Program-made: the position numbers and the translations under genes
The notes under the pieces: model-generated
What the model was told of the DNA's origin: nothing
The model's input: only the letters and a program-made list of their open reading frames with translations
Databases searched by the model: none
Origin: Janthinobacterium tructae
GTDB taxonomy: Bacteria; Pseudomonadota; Gammaproteobacteria; Burkholderiales; Burkholderiaceae_D
Assembly (NCBI RefSeq): GCF_006517255.1
Contig: NZ_CP041185.1
Coordinates: 3,658,001-3,722,000 of the forward strand
DNA: 64,000 nucleotides
Direction of reading: 5' to 3'
Shown: one piece after another, positions 1 through 10,711 of the stretch
Layout: each line of letters begins with the position of its first letter
How positions within the stretch are numbered: position 1 is the first letter of the stretch

Positions 1-750
1 CGCGCGCACGGCCAGGGCGTCGACCGTGGCACCGACCAGCAGCAAGCCCGAACTGAGGCCGGCGATGGACGCGCCAAGCTGGCTGGCCGCATCGCGGCGC
101 ACCAGCGACTCCGCCTGCGCCGCCTGCTGTTCCTGCGCCAGCGCGCGCTGCTGCTGCAGCAGCGTGTCGGCCGATTCCTCCAGCGCCACGCTGGAAATGA
201 AGCCCTGCGCCGCCAGCCTGACATTGCGCGCATGCTGCTTGCCACCCTGCTGCAGCGCGAACGCCAGATCATCCAGGCGGCGTTGATGCTCGCTGGTGCT
301 GGCCTGCTGCGCCACGCGCAAATTGGACAAGTTGAAAATCTGCTGCGCATGTTCAGCCTTGCGGGCCAGCAGTTCCAGGTTGCGCTGCGGATTGGAGATA
401 CGGAACAGCAGCTGGCCCTTGCTCACCAGTGCGCCATCACTGGCAAGCACCTCTTCGATGCGGCCCGACTCGACCGAATCGAGGAGCACGGAATGCAGCG
501 GTTCGGCGCTGGCGCGCACCACCACTTCATCGAGAAAAATACCGCGCGCCACGGCGCCGATGCGCAATTCGGCGACAGGCACCTGCAAGCCGCGTGGCAT
601 GGCCCACCAGCCCGCCGCGGCAAGCGCGGCCAGCAACAGCATGCCCGCCAGGCTGGCAACGACAAGTTTGCGCCGGCTGCGCGGCACGCGCGTATCCATG
701 GCGGCGCCGCTGGACGGCAAATGGGGCATGGCAGATTGAGGAGCATGCAT
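1..750 (-). CDS. HlyD-family efflux periplasmic adaptor (5' part; runs off the left edge)
   Basis: The minus frame from the ATG at 748-750 is open to the window edge (250 codons). It has a short basic N-terminus, one membrane segment at about residues 30-50 (rich in Leu and Ala, ending Gly-Trp-Trp), a biotinyl-lipoyl-like half motif (VSKGQLLFRISNPQ near residue 110), and then a Gln/Ala-rich coiled-coil hairpin. This is the layout of membrane-fusion proteins of ABC or RND efflux systems, which bridge inner and outer membrane. The transporter itself would lie beyond the left edge. The gene is divergent from an NtrC-type response regulator and has a sigma-54 promoter in front, so that regulator probably controls it. 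Internal Met codons 8 and 18 are alternative starts; no strong ribosome site is seen. The family call is firm, the substrate unknown. Confidence 0.82.
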   Translation of the reverse strand, partial: MHAPQSAMPHLPSSGAAMDTRVPRSRRKLVVASLAGMLLLAALAAAGWWAMPRGLQVPVAELRIGAVARGIFLDEVVVRASAEPLHSVLLDSVESGRIEEVLASDGALVSKGQLLFRISNPQRNLELLARKAEHAQQIFNLSNLRVAQQASTSEHQRRLDDLAFALQQGGKQHARNVRLAAQGFISSVALEESADTLLQQQRALAQEQQAAQAESLVRRDAASQLGASIAGLSSGLLLVGATVDALAVRA

Positions 751-792
751 ATTTATTTTCACGTCTTTCGAACAAAGTTTCTTCGCATATCA

Positions 793-807
793 GCAAGCAG
801 CGTGCCA
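793..807 (-). promoter_or_regulatory. Sigma-54 (-24/-12) promoter for the HlyD-type adaptor
   Basis: On the minus strand the bases read TGGCACGCTGCTTGC, an exact TGGCAC-N5-TTGC match to the RpoN consensus. It points at the adaptor start at 750, with transcription expected to begin near 780. The divergent gene at 999 encodes a sigma-54 activator, which fits. Confidence 0.8.
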
Positions 808-880
808 GCAACGGGCGCCACGCGGACATGCGCCCCGCAGCCGTTCGCCAAGCATGCTGGCGCGACGCGGTGTCCCGCAG

Positions 881-896
881 TGTCCATTTCCGGACA
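881..896. promoter_or_regulatory. Inverted repeat, possible activator site upstream of the sigma-54 promoter
   Basis: TGTCC-N6-GGACA is a perfect dyad about 75-90 bp upstream of the -24 element at 807, the usual distance for an enhancer bound by an NtrC-type activator. A second TGTCC lies at 871-875. Binding by the neighbouring regulator is inferred from position only. Confidence 0.45.
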
Positions 897-998
897 GCGG
901 CTGTTCGCAAGCGCACAGCGCCGGCAAACAGGCATGCCCACAGCGGCCGCCACGACGCCAGCACGGCTGCTAGAATGCGCCACCGACCGACGCTCACT

Positions 999-2360
999 AT
1001 GCTCTCCATGGCCAACACCGCAGCCCACGTCCTGATCCTCGACGACGATATCGATGTCGCCTGCGCCGCACAGCTGCTGCTGCGGCGGCGCTATCGCGAC
1101 GGCAAAGTCGATACGCTGTGCGACCCTGCAGGACTGCCCGCGCTGCTGGCCCGGGCGGTGCCGGACGTGGTGCTGCTCGACCTCAATTTCCAGCCCGGCC
1201 AGACCGATGGCGCACAAGGCTTGGCCTTGCTCGACCTGCTGCGCGCGCTGCCACGGCCGCCTTGCGTGATCGCCATGACGGCCTATGCCGATGTGCCGCT
1301 GGCGGTGGCGGCGCTGCAGCGCGGCGCCAGCGACTTCATCACCAAGCCCTGGGACAACGCGCGCCTGGCCGCCGCCGTCGAACATGCGCTGGCGCGCCGC
1401 GCCGACACGGCCGCCACAGCCACTGCCGCGCCGGACCTGATGGGCAACTCTCCGGCCATGCGCGAGCTGCGCGCGATGGTCGCCAGCGTCGGCCCCACGG
1501 AGGCGAATGTGATGGTGCTCGGTGAAAACGGCGTCGGCAAGGAACTCGTGGCGCGCGCCCTGCACAAGGCCTCGCGCCGCGCCGCCGGTCCCATGCTGGC
1601 GGTGGACATGGGCGCCGTGCCGGAGGCAACCTTTGAAAGCGAATTGTTCGGCCACCGCAAAGGCGCATTCACCGATGCCAAACATGAACGCGCGGGGCGC
1701 TTCCAGACGGCGCGCGGCGGCTCGCTCTTTCTCGATGAAATCGGCAACCTGCCGCTGGCGGCGCAAGCCAAGCTGTTGACGGCGCTGGAACGGCGCGAAG
1801 TGACGCCGCTGGGCGCGGACCGTCCGGAAGCGATCGACGTGCGCATCCTCAGCGCCACCAATATCGATGAAGCGCGGCTGTTCGATCCGGCCGTGTTCCG
1901 GCCCGACCTGCTGTTCCGCCTGAATACCATCGTGCTGCGCGTGCCGCCGCTGCGCGCGCGCCGCGACGATATCGCCATGCTGTTGCGGCACTACCTGGCG
2001 CACTACGAAAGCCAGTACCAGCGCCGCGCGCGCGCGCCTGCAGCGGAGGCGCTCGATTACCTGCAACAGCATGACTGGCCGGGCAATGTGCGCGCGCTGC
2101 GCCATGCCTGCGAACGTGCCGTGATCCTGGGGGACGAGGCGCACTACACGCGCAGTGACTTCGGCCTGTTTGACAGCCACGCCCAGGCGGCAGCGGTGCC
2201 CACGACACCCGCCCACGCACGCCAGACACTCGGCGCGCTGGAACGCGACGCCATCCATCGCACGCTGGAACAGGTCGACGGCAATATCAGCCATGCGGCC
2301 AAGGCCCTGGGCATCAGCCGCGCCGCGCTGTACCGCAAGCTGAACAAACATGGCATCTGA
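999..2360 (+). CDS. NtrC-type sigma-54-dependent response regulator
   Basis: The 453-residue protein has a receiver domain (acidic pocket near residues 15-17, phospho-acceptor Asp61 in VVLLDLNF), an AAA+ domain and a C-terminal Fis-type helix-turn-helix. The AAA+ domain has the Walker A GENGVGKE, the sigma-54 contact loop as GAFTDA instead of GAFTGA, and the Walker B GGSLFLDEIG. It should activate RpoN promoters when phosphorylated. ATG 999 was chosen because the receiver domain begins just after it; ATG 1008 is an in-frame alternative, and the open frame upstream (from 429) has no family similarity. It overlaps the kinase gene by 11 bp. The sigma-54 promoter at 793-807 marks the divergent efflux adaptor as its likely target. 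Confidence 0.92.
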   Translation: MLSMANTAAHVLILDDDIDVACAAQLLLRRRYRDGKVDTLCDPAGLPALLARAVPDVVLLDLNFQPGQTDGAQGLALLDLLRALPRPPCVIAMTAYADVPLAVAALQRGASDFITKPWDNARLAAAVEHALARRADTAATATAAPDLMGNSPAMRELRAMVASVGPTEANVMVLGENGVGKELVARALHKASRRAAGPMLAVDMGAVPEATFESELFGHRKGAFTDAKHERAGRFQTARGGSLFLDEIGNLPLAAQAKLLTALERREVTPLGADRPEAIDVRILSATNIDEARLFDPAVFRPDLLFRLNTIVLRVPPLRARRDDIAMLLRHYLAHYESQYQRRARAPAAEALDYLQQHDWPGNVRALRHACERAVILGDEAHYTRSDFGLFDSHAQAAAVPTTPAHARQTLGALERDAIHRTLEQVDGNISHAAKALGISRAALYRKLNKHGI

Positions 2361-3597
2361 GCGCAGCCTCAAGACGACGGCCAGCGCCAGCATCGCCGCC
2401 ATGCTGGCGCTCTCCGGCGCCGCCGGGTATTTTTTCGCACTGGCGTCGCCGCGCCTGAGCGTGCTGTGCCTGCTGCTAGCCATGCCGCCGGCGTGGCTGC
2501 TGTGCCGCTGCCTGAACCGCCTGGCGCCGCGGGTGTCGCGCCAGGAGTCGACAATGACAGCGGCCATGGCGGCGGCAGCGTCGCCAACGCCCGATGAAGA
2601 ATCGCTGAGGGCGCTCGAAGCCTGTCTTGAACACGCGCCCATTGCCCTGTTCCGTATCCAGAGCGGCGCCGTGGAACACAAGGTGACGCCACTCAACGCC
2701 AGCGCCCGGCGCCAGCTGGCGCCCGGGCATGCGAGCGAGCCGCAGCGGTGGCAGCAACTGCTGGCGGCGCAGCCTCCCGGCCAGCGCCGGCTGCTCAGTT
2801 TTGACACGGAACGGGGCGTCGAACGGGCGCTGGTGGCCGTGGCGGCGCTGACCTTGCAAGGCGCGCCGCAGCACCTGGCCGCGCTGATGCCGGTGGAAAG
2901 CGAACTGGAAGCCGAGGCGCTCAATGCCTGGCGCGAACTGGTACAAGTGCTGACGCATGAAATCATGAATTCGCTCACGCCCGTCGCCTCGCTGTCGCGC
3001 ACGGCCTGCGACCTGCTGGCGGACGTGCACCCCCTGCTGCCGCACGACATCCATGCCGACCTGGCGACAGCGCTCGACGCCATCGCGCGCCGCGCCGCCA
3101 GCCTGGCCGATTTCGTGGCCAGCTACCGCAGCCTGTCCAGCGTGCCCGCGCCGCAGCCGGAAACCGTGCGCCTCGAACACCTGTTCCAGCGCCTGGAAGC
3201 GCTGCTGGCACCGGCCTGGCAGGCGCGCGGCGGCACGGCGGCATTTTCCGTCGAACCGGCATCGCTGGAAGTGCGGATCGATGCAGGCCAGCTGGAACAG
3301 GCGCTGATCAATCTGCTCACAAATGCCGCCGAGGCCACACACGATATTACCGCGCCGCGCGTGACGGTCAGCGCCCGCCTGAGCCGGGGCGCGCGTCTGC
3401 GCATCGAAGTGCGCGATAACGGCCATGGCGTGCCCGATACGCTGGCCGCGCACATTTTCATGCCGTTTTTCTCGACCAGGAAACAGGGGCGCGGCATCGG
3501 CCTGGCGCTGGTGCGCCACCTGGCCCACGCCAACGGCGGCACCTTGCGCCATGCGCGCCCGGTCGGTGCCGGCGCCTGTTTCCTGCTCAGCTTTTAA
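2350..3597 (+). CDS. Membrane sensor histidine kinase, partner of the NtrC-type regulator
   Basis: The 415-residue protein has two close membrane helices (about residues 12-32 and 35-55) with almost no periplasmic loop, a poorly conserved PAS-like stretch, and the H-box LTHEIMNSLTP with His203. ATPase motifs follow: N box LINLLTNAAEA, G1 DNGHGV, F box FFSTR and G2 GRGIGLAL. The H-box is of the NtrB/AtoS type that pairs with sigma-54 activators. The start overlaps the regulator's end by 11 bp, so the two are co-translated. With no sizeable outside domain, the signal is probably sensed in the membrane or cytoplasm. Confidence 0.9.
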   Translation: MASERSLKTTASASIAAMLALSGAAGYFFALASPRLSVLCLLLAMPPAWLLCRCLNRLAPRVSRQESTMTAAMAAAASPTPDEESLRALEACLEHAPIALFRIQSGAVEHKVTPLNASARRQLAPGHASEPQRWQQLLAAQPPGQRRLLSFDTERGVERALVAVAALTLQGAPQHLAALMPVESELEAEALNAWRELVQVLTHEIMNSLTPVASLSRTACDLLADVHPLLPHDIHADLATALDAIARRAASLADFVASYRSLSSVPAPQPETVRLEHLFQRLEALLAPAWQARGGTAAFSVEPASLEVRIDAGQLEQALINLLTNAAEATHDITAPRVTVSARLSRGARLRIEVRDNGHGVPDTLAAHIFMPFFSTRKQGRGIGLALVRHLAHANGGTLRHARPVGAGACFLLSF

Positions 3598-3772
3598 GCC
3601 GGACGGCACCGCATCAGGTACACGCGCCTGCAGTTCACGCCGCGTTTTACGCGGTTCATCGCATTTCCCTTCCAGCCAGCATGCCGTTTTGTTATCTTCT
3701 CATCGACAGCACGGCAGCCGCGGCGCGGCAGCCGGCTTTTTTCTTGTCCTGAACTATCATAAAGGAAACACC

Positions 3773-4636
3773 ATGCGTACCTTGCTGGCCCTGTGCTGTG
3801 CCGTTACCCTTGGCGGTTGCGCCATCGTCATCAACCCCAACGATGGCGAAGTGCGCTATGCCGACGCGGGTACCATCCAGGGCAACGAGCAAGTGAGCCG
3901 CGACGTGCGCCAGGTCAGCACCATCAACACGCTCGACATCGACAGCATGAAGCGCATCGATATGAAAATCGATGTGCGCGTCGGGCCGGCGACCTCGCTG
4001 GTGATCGAAGCGGACAGCGATCTGCAGCCGCGCATTCATAGCGAAGTGAGCGGCAATACCCTGCGCATCTGGGGTGATACGAACATTCGCAGCAGCAATG
4101 GTATCCACGTCATCTACACGACGCCGCAATTGAAGAAGATCCGCATTTCCGGCTCTGGCCGCCTGGTGGCCAGCGGTTTCGATGGCGAAGATTTCAGCCT
4201 GGAGCAGCGCGGTTCGATGAAGAGCGAATTGTCGGGCACGGTGGGGCGCTTCGACGTGGCCAACAATGGCTCGGGCAGCATCAACGCGGCGGCCCTCGTC
4301 AGCGGCAACACGGATGCGGTGCAGAACGGTTCGGGCAACATCCAGCTGGGCAGCCTGCGCGGTGAACGCATCAACGTGGCCCTTAACGGCTCGGGCAGCA
4401 TCAGCGCCAGCGGCGCCGTACAGCGCCTCGACGCCAACGTGAATGGCTCGGGCGATATCAACCTGGCCGCCCTGCGCAGCGACGTTGCCTATCTGGCGAG
4501 CAACGGTTCCGGCGACATCGATGTCACCGTCCAGAATGAAGTCAATGCCCGCGCCAGCGGTTCCGGCCGCATCACCGTGCATGGCGATCCGGCCCGCCGC
4601 ACCCTGTCGGGCAAGCGCGTCAGCATCGTGCGCTAA
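3773..4636 (+). CDS. Lipoprotein with GIN domain (DUF2807)
   Basis: The 287-residue product starts with a lipoprotein signal (lipobox LGGC, Cys16) and has a good ribosome site (AAAGGAAA). The body is a DUF2807-type beta-helix made of degenerate repeats centred on N-G-S-G-(S/N/D)-I, seen at least five times between about residues 160 and 270. Proteins of this type are secreted or surface-anchored and their role is mostly unknown; some are annotated as adhesin head domains. It stands alone, with about 175 bp before it. The open frame extends upstream to 3425, but the signal peptide fixes the start at 3773. Confidence 0.85.
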   Translation: MRTLLALCCAVTLGGCAIVINPNDGEVRYADAGTIQGNEQVSRDVRQVSTINTLDIDSMKRIDMKIDVRVGPATSLVIEADSDLQPRIHSEVSGNTLRIWGDTNIRSSNGIHVIYTTPQLKKIRISGSGRLVASGFDGEDFSLEQRGSMKSELSGTVGRFDVANNGSGSINAAALVSGNTDAVQNGSGNIQLGSLRGERINVALNGSGSISASGAVQRLDANVNGSGDINLAALRSDVAYLASNGSGDIDVTVQNEVNARASGSGRITVHGDPARRTLSGKRVSIVR

Positions 4637-4705
4637 TCGCGCTCTGGCGAAGCACGCGGGCCGGCTTGCTATACTGTCGGCCCCTGCCCCTTTTCACTCA
4701 TCGCC

Positions 4706-4981
4706 ATGCCGTCCCGCGCCGTTTCCCTGGCATGCCGCCCATCCTGCGGCGCCTGCTGCACCGCTCCGTCCATCACCAGCCCAATTCCCGGCATGCCGGA
4801 TGGAAAACCTGCGGGCGTGCGCTGCATACAGCTGGCCGACGACAACCGCTGCAAGATCTTTGGCCAGCCGCAGCGGCCCGCCTTTTGCGGCGGCTTGCAG
4901 CCGTCCGAGGACATGTGCGGCAGCAGCCGCGAACACGCAGTGCGCTGGCTGGCCGAGCTGGAACGGCTGACGGCACCCTGA
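4706..4981 (+). CDS. YkgJ-family cysteine-cluster protein
   Basis: This 91-residue protein has the family's cysteine pattern, CxxxCxxCC near residues 10-18 followed by single cysteines near 40, 48, 61 and 71. The cluster is thought to bind a metal (Zn or Fe). The biochemical role of the family is unknown. The frame begins 69 bp after the lipoprotein gene. Confidence 0.75.
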   Translation: MPSRAVSLACRPSCGACCTAPSITSPIPGMPDGKPAGVRCIQLADDNRCKIFGQPQRPAFCGGLQPSEDMCGSSREHAVRWLAELERLTAP

Positions 4982-4995
4982 GCGCCAGCAACGCT

Positions 4996-5244
4996 TTAGT
5001 CTGCGGCGCTTGTCCGCACCGCGGCCCGCTCTTCGTCACGCAGGCGCTTGTATTCCATCAGCATGGAAACCACCAGATAGGCCAGCAGCACGAGCAGGGA
5101 AGCGCGCATGTCGCTCCATTCCAAGGTGCCGTGGCGCTTCCAATGCAGTGCATTAAAAACGATCAGCATACCCAGGACACCCCACCCACTGCGGCGCATC
5201 ACGCGGCCCAGCAAGGTTGCCATTAACAATTTACTGGAGAACAT
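4996..5244 (-). CDS. Small membrane protein of unknown function
   Basis: The 82-residue product starts MFSSKLLMATLLGR, with the ribosome site AAAGGAAA seven bases upstream, which decides this start over the longer frame from 5319. It has one clear hydrophobic stretch (about residues 20-35) and a second (about 50-65), followed by a charged tail rich in Arg and Glu. It lies tail to tail with the YkgJ-type gene and head to head with the DeoR gene. No family was recognised. Confidence 0.6.
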   Translation of the reverse strand: MFSSKLLMATLLGRVMRRSGWGVLGMLIVFNALHWKRHGTLEWSDMRASLLVLLAYLVVSMLMEYKRLRDEERAAVRTSAAD

Positions 5245-5338
5245 GGTTTCCTTTAATTTGTTCCATTTTTCCAACTGTACGCACTTCATATCCCTACGGC
5301 AATACCAGCACGCGCACAAAAGTCACCTTGACTCGATT

Positions 5339-5377
5339 TGCACGTTTGCGTATATTCATGCACATTCCTGCACGTTT
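5339..5377. promoter_or_regulatory. Three TGCAC direct repeats, candidate DeoR operator
   Basis: TGCACGTTT at 5339, TGCACATTC at 5359 and TGCACGTTT at 5369 are spaced 20 and 10 bp, that is two and one helical turns, so all lie on one DNA face. They sit between the divergent small membrane gene and the DeoR gene, 14 bp before the latter's start. Direct-repeat operators are common for DeoR regulators. Autoregulation is inferred. Confidence 0.5.
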
Positions 5378-5390
5378 TAAAAATAGACCC

Positions 5391-6161
5391 ATGTCCGCGA
5401 CCCTGCTCCTCAAACAACGCCATGCGCTGATCCAGCAACAATTGCACGCTGACGGCCGCGTGCTGGCGCTGGACCTGGCGCGCCAGCTCGACGTGTCCGA
5501 AGATACGATACGGCGCGACCTGCGCGAGATGGCGGCAGCCGGCCTGTGCCAGCGCGTGTATGGCGGTGCCCTGCCGCTGGCGCCCGATGGCGGCACCCTG
5601 ACCCAGCGCAAGCAGGAAGCGCCGGAACGCAAGGCGCGCCTGGCGCAGGCCGCCGTGTCCCTCGTGCGCACCGGCCAGGTGCTGTTCCTCGATGCGGGAT
5701 CGACCAACCTGGCCATCGCCAGCGTCTTGCCAGAGTTGGCGCTCACTGTCATCACGAATGCGCCCTCGATTGCCATGGCGCTCATGGAGCGCCCGGAAAT
5801 CGAGCTGATCATGGCTGGCGGCCGGGTCGACCGCCGCGCGGGTGCCAGCCTGGGACCGCAGGCGCTGCGCACCGTCGAGCGCATGCATCCCGACCTGTGT
5901 TTCCTCGGTGCCTGCGGCGCCGACGTGGACGCGGGCGTGACAGCGTTCAACTACGACGAGGCAGAATTCAAGCGCAGCATCGCCGGCGCCAGCAAGGCCG
6001 TCGTCGTCGCCGTCACCAGCGACAAGCTGGGCACGGCCGCCCCCTTCGGCGTGCTGGCCACGGGCTTGCTGCAGCACCTGGTGCTCGAAGCCGATGCCGA
6101 CGCGGCCCATGTGGCCGCCTTTCAACGGCTGGGCGTGCAAGTGCTGCGCGCCCACGCCTGA
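5391..6161 (+). CDS. DeoR-family transcriptional regulator
   Basis: This 256-residue protein has an N-terminal winged helix-turn-helix with the DeoR signature (VSEDTIRRDLREM near residues 33-45, followed by GLCQRVYGGA) and a C-terminal DeoR sensor domain (FLDAGSTNLAIA, NAPSIAM, GRVDRRAGASLGP). Such proteins repress sugar or nucleoside genes and respond to phosphorylated sugars. The downstream MFS gene begins one base into its stop codon (TGATG) or 33 bp later, so the two form an operon and the transporter is the probable target. ATG 5391 was chosen because the DNA-binding domain starts right after it. Confidence 0.9.
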   Translation: MSATLLLKQRHALIQQQLHADGRVLALDLARQLDVSEDTIRRDLREMAAAGLCQRVYGGALPLAPDGGTLTQRKQEAPERKARLAQAAVSLVRTGQVLFLDAGSTNLAIASVLPELALTVITNAPSIAMALMERPEIELIMAGGRVDRRAGASLGPQALRTVERMHPDLCFLGACGADVDAGVTAFNYDEAEFKRSIAGASKAVVVAVTSDKLGTAAPFGVLATGLLQHLVLEADADAAHVAAFQRLGVQVLRAHA

Positions 6162-6193
6162 TGTTATCCACCCGACTCTTGAAAAGCTCTCCC

Positions 6194-7342
6194 ATGCATC
6201 TCACCGGTACCATGCAGCAACGCGCCACGCGCCTGGTTTTCTTCGCCGCCGGCCTCGGCATGGCCGCCTGGGCACCGCTGGTTCCCTACGCCAAGTCGCG
6301 CCTGGGCCTCGACGAGGCCACCCTCGGCATTTTGCTGCTGTGCCTGGGTGCCGGCTCGCTGTGCGCCATGCCGTTTACGGGCATGCTGTCAAGCCGCTTC
6401 GGCTGCCGCAAGGTCATCGTCGGCGCCGGCCTGTTGTTGATCGCCATCCTGCCCGGCCTGGCGCTGGCCGCCACGCCGCTGCAACTGGGCCTGGTGCTGC
6501 TGGTATTCGGCGCGGCCATGGGCACGTTCGACGTGGCCATCAACATCCAGGCCGTGATCATCGAAAAGGCCAACGGCGGCGCCATGATGTCGGGCTTTCA
6601 TGCGCTGTTCAGCGTGGGCGGCTTCGCCGGCGCGGCCTGCATGGCCCTGCTGCTGTGGCTGGGCCTGACACCGGCCTGGTCCTGCGTGGTGGTGATGCTG
6701 CTGCTGTGCGGCGTGCTGGGCGCGGCGCAAGGCCATCTGCTGCCGACGGCGTCCGCCTCGGGCGAAAAGACGCCGCTGTTCGTCATGCCGCATGGCGCCG
6801 TCATTTTCATCGGCCTGCTGTGCTTTATCGTCTTCCTGGCCGAAGGCGCGATTCTCGACTGGAGCGCCCTGTTCCTCACCACCACGCGCGGCGTGGAGGA
6901 AGCCAAGGGCGGCCTCGGCTACGCCGCCTTCGCCATCGCCATGACCTTGGGCCGTTTCACCGGTGACAAGGTGGTCAGCCGCTTTGGCGGCAAGCGGGTG
7001 CTTACTTTTGGCGGCTTGTGCGCAGCGGCCGGCTTCTTCCTGGCCGTGCTGGCGCCGCACGCCAGCCTGGCCATGGCCGGCTTCGTGCTGATCGGCCTGG
7101 GTGCGGCGAACATCGTGCCCATCCTGTTCACGGCCGCCGGCAACCAGCGCGCCATGCCGGCCAGCCTGGCGGTGGCGGCCATCACCACCATCGGCTATGC
7201 CGGCATCCTGGCCGGCCCCGCCGTCATCGGTTTCGTGGCCCACGCCACCAGCCTGAATATCGCCTTCGCCATGCTGGGTGCCGCCCTGCTGCTGGTGGCG
7301 GCCAGCGCACGCCTGGTGGCGCCGGCAAAACAGGCATCCTGA
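6194..7342 (+). CDS. MFS transporter, YbjJ-like
   Basis: The product has about 382 residues and twelve predicted membrane segments. The N-terminal pattern QRATRLVFFAAGLGMAAWAPLVPY and the following GILLLCLGAGS are typical of the YbjJ-type major facilitator branch. The substrate is unknown; pairing with a DeoR regulator suggests a sugar or sugar derivative. An alternative start at 6161 overlaps the DeoR stop (TGATG) and adds 11 residues. The later start was chosen because family members begin close to the QRATR motif. Confidence 0.82.
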   Translation: MHLTGTMQQRATRLVFFAAGLGMAAWAPLVPYAKSRLGLDEATLGILLLCLGAGSLCAMPFTGMLSSRFGCRKVIVGAGLLLIAILPGLALAATPLQLGLVLLVFGAAMGTFDVAINIQAVIIEKANGGAMMSGFHALFSVGGFAGAACMALLLWLGLTPAWSCVVVMLLLCGVLGAAQGHLLPTASASGEKTPLFVMPHGAVIFIGLLCFIVFLAEGAILDWSALFLTTTRGVEEAKGGLGYAAFAIAMTLGRFTGDKVVSRFGGKRVLTFGGLCAAAGFFLAVLAPHASLAMAGFVLIGLGAANIVPILFTAAGNQRAMPASLAVAAITTIGYAGILAGPAVIGFVAHATSLNIAFAMLGAALLLVAASARLVAPAKQAS

Positions 7343-7360
7343 TCCTCCCTCTTGCCTGGT

Positions 7361-7385
7361 GGACGGCGCTAAAAAAGCACCGTCC
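7361..7385. terminator. Hairpin after the MFS gene, possible terminator
   Basis: GGACGGCGC and GCACCGTCC form a nine-pair stem (one G-T pair) around the loop TAAAAAA, 18 bp after the transporter stop. No T-run follows on the plus strand, so termination strength is uncertain. Confidence 0.4.
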
Positions 7386-7509
7386 GTCAGCGCCCAAATA
7401 AGGTCGGCAAGCCTCTGTCGTGGTAAGCTTCGACCCCGCGCGCATTGCTGGCGCCACGCGCTCACCCCATCCTGTCACTTATACCCGTACTTATACCTTT
7501 TATACATCT

Positions 7510-8355
7510 ATGGATCTCATTCTTGCGTTAAAAGCCATCATCATGGGGCTGGTCGAAGGTTTTACCGAATTCTTGCCGATTTCGTCCACCGGACATCTGA
7601 TCCTGGCCGGCAGCCTGCTCGACTTTACCAAGGATGTCTCGAAAGAAGTCATGGATGTCTTCGAAATCGCCATTCAGGCCGGCGCCATCCTGGCCGTGTG
7701 CTGGGAATACCGCCAGCGCATCGGCAGTGTGCTGTCCACCTTCAGCACCGAGGTCAAATCGCGCAAGTTCGTGCTGAACGTGGCCATCGCCTTCATCCCG
7801 CTGGCCGTCATCGGACTGGCCATCGGCAAGATGATCAAGCACGCGCTGTTCAAGCCCGTGCCCGTCGCCATGGCCTTCATCATCGGCGGCATCATCATCC
7901 TGCTGGTGGAGCGCCGCGCGCGCATCAATCCCGTCACCGTGCGCGTCAACTCGGTCGATGAAATGACCGCGCTCGACGCCTTGAAAGTGGGTTGCGCGCA
8001 GGCGTTTGCGCTGATTCCCGGCACCAGCCGTTCCGGCTCGACCATCATCGGCGGCATGCTGCTGGGCCTGTCGCGCAAGACGGCTACCGAATTCTCGTTC
8101 TTCCTGGCCATCCCGACGTTGCTGGCCGCCACCGCCTATTCTCTGTACAAAGCGCGCGACATCCTGTCGGCCACCGACGTGCCCCTGTTCGGCCTGGGCA
8201 CCGTGGCCGCCTTCATCTCCGCCTTCCTGTGCGTGCGCTGGCTGCTGCGTTACATCAGCTCGCACGACTTCACGTTTTTTGCCTGGTACCGCATTGTGTT
8301 TGGCTTGCTGGTCCTGGCCAGCGCCCACTACGGCTGGGTTGTTTGGGCAGAATAA
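7510..8355 (+). CDS. uppP: Undecaprenyl-diphosphatase UppP (BacA type)
   Basis: This 281-residue, multi-pass membrane protein carries both UppP signatures, [15 protein letters not shown] (residues 16-30) and [10 protein letters not shown] near residue 175. It dephosphorylates undecaprenyl diphosphate to the monophosphate, recycling the lipid carrier used for peptidoglycan and O-antigen or capsule. It sits 6 bp before recQ, which suggests shared transcription. ATG 7510 opens directly into the first membrane helix. Confidence 0.95.
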   Translation: MDLILALKAIIMGLVEGFTEFLPISSTGHLILAGSLLDFTKDVSKEVMDVFEIAIQAGAILAVCWEYRQRIGSVLSTFSTEVKSRKFVLNVAIAFIPLAVIGLAIGKMIKHALFKPVPVAMAFIIGGIIILLVERRARINPVTVRVNSVDEMTALDALKVGCAQAFALIPGTSRSGSTIIGGMLLGLSRKTATEFSFFLAIPTLLAATAYSLYKARDILSATDVPLFGLGTVAAFISAFLCVRWLLRYISSHDFTFFAWYRIVFGLLVLASAHYGWVVWAE

Positions 8356-8361
8356 GGCACT

Positions 8362-10184
<1,823 letters not shown>

Positions 10185-10185
<1 letters not shown>

Positions 10186-10667
10186 TGGAAGCACTCTCGT
10201 CCGACCTGATCTATCAGGCCGTGAAAATCCTCGGCGCCCAGCCGGACGCCGACGACGCGGTGGAAGCGCAAGTCCGTGCCCTGGTCGGCGACGACCTTAC
10301 CGTGCGCCGCCTGGCCGACGTGGTGCCGGAAGCCTTCGGCCTGGTGCTGGCGTCGCACCTTCCCGGCACCGAAAACATGACCTTGCCCGACACCTTCTGC
10401 GCCCAAGACGAGGATAGCGAGTGGGTGGAATTCCCCCTGCGCCGCGAACCGATCTTTGTCGTCGCCCTGGACATCGCCCAGCACACCTTCCACAACGGCC
10501 CGCGCGCGCTGATGCAAAACCTGGCCGACCGCAGCTCCCTGCTGTCGGCCATCAACAAGGGCTTGAACGCGGGCGGCTCGCTCGACGGCACGACCCTGGG
10601 CCCGCCGTCCTTCTTCGGCCTGCCCGCCGCGCTGTACCAGGCGGCGGCATCGCCCGATACGCCCTGA
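10185..10667 (+). CDS. Hypothetical protein translationally coupled to recQ
   Basis: The ATG overlaps the recQ stop (TGATG), so this 160-residue protein is co-translated with RecQ. It is acidic, with no signal peptide, membrane helix or recognised domain. The middle (WVEFPLRREPIFVVALDIAQH) and the C-terminal Gly/Ser stretch (GGSLDGTTLGPPSFFGLP) look structured. Codon use matches its neighbours, which supports a real gene. Function unknown. Confidence 0.75.
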
Positions 10668-10711
10668 CCACTTTACTTTGCCCCTGCCCTTGATAACGGA
10701 ACGCTGCCGCG

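Noticed and set aside
759..3083. Long open frame (774 codons) on the minus strand
   Set aside because: It lies opposite the response regulator and kinase genes and is Arg/Ala/Ser-rich with no domain. It is a high-GC shadow.
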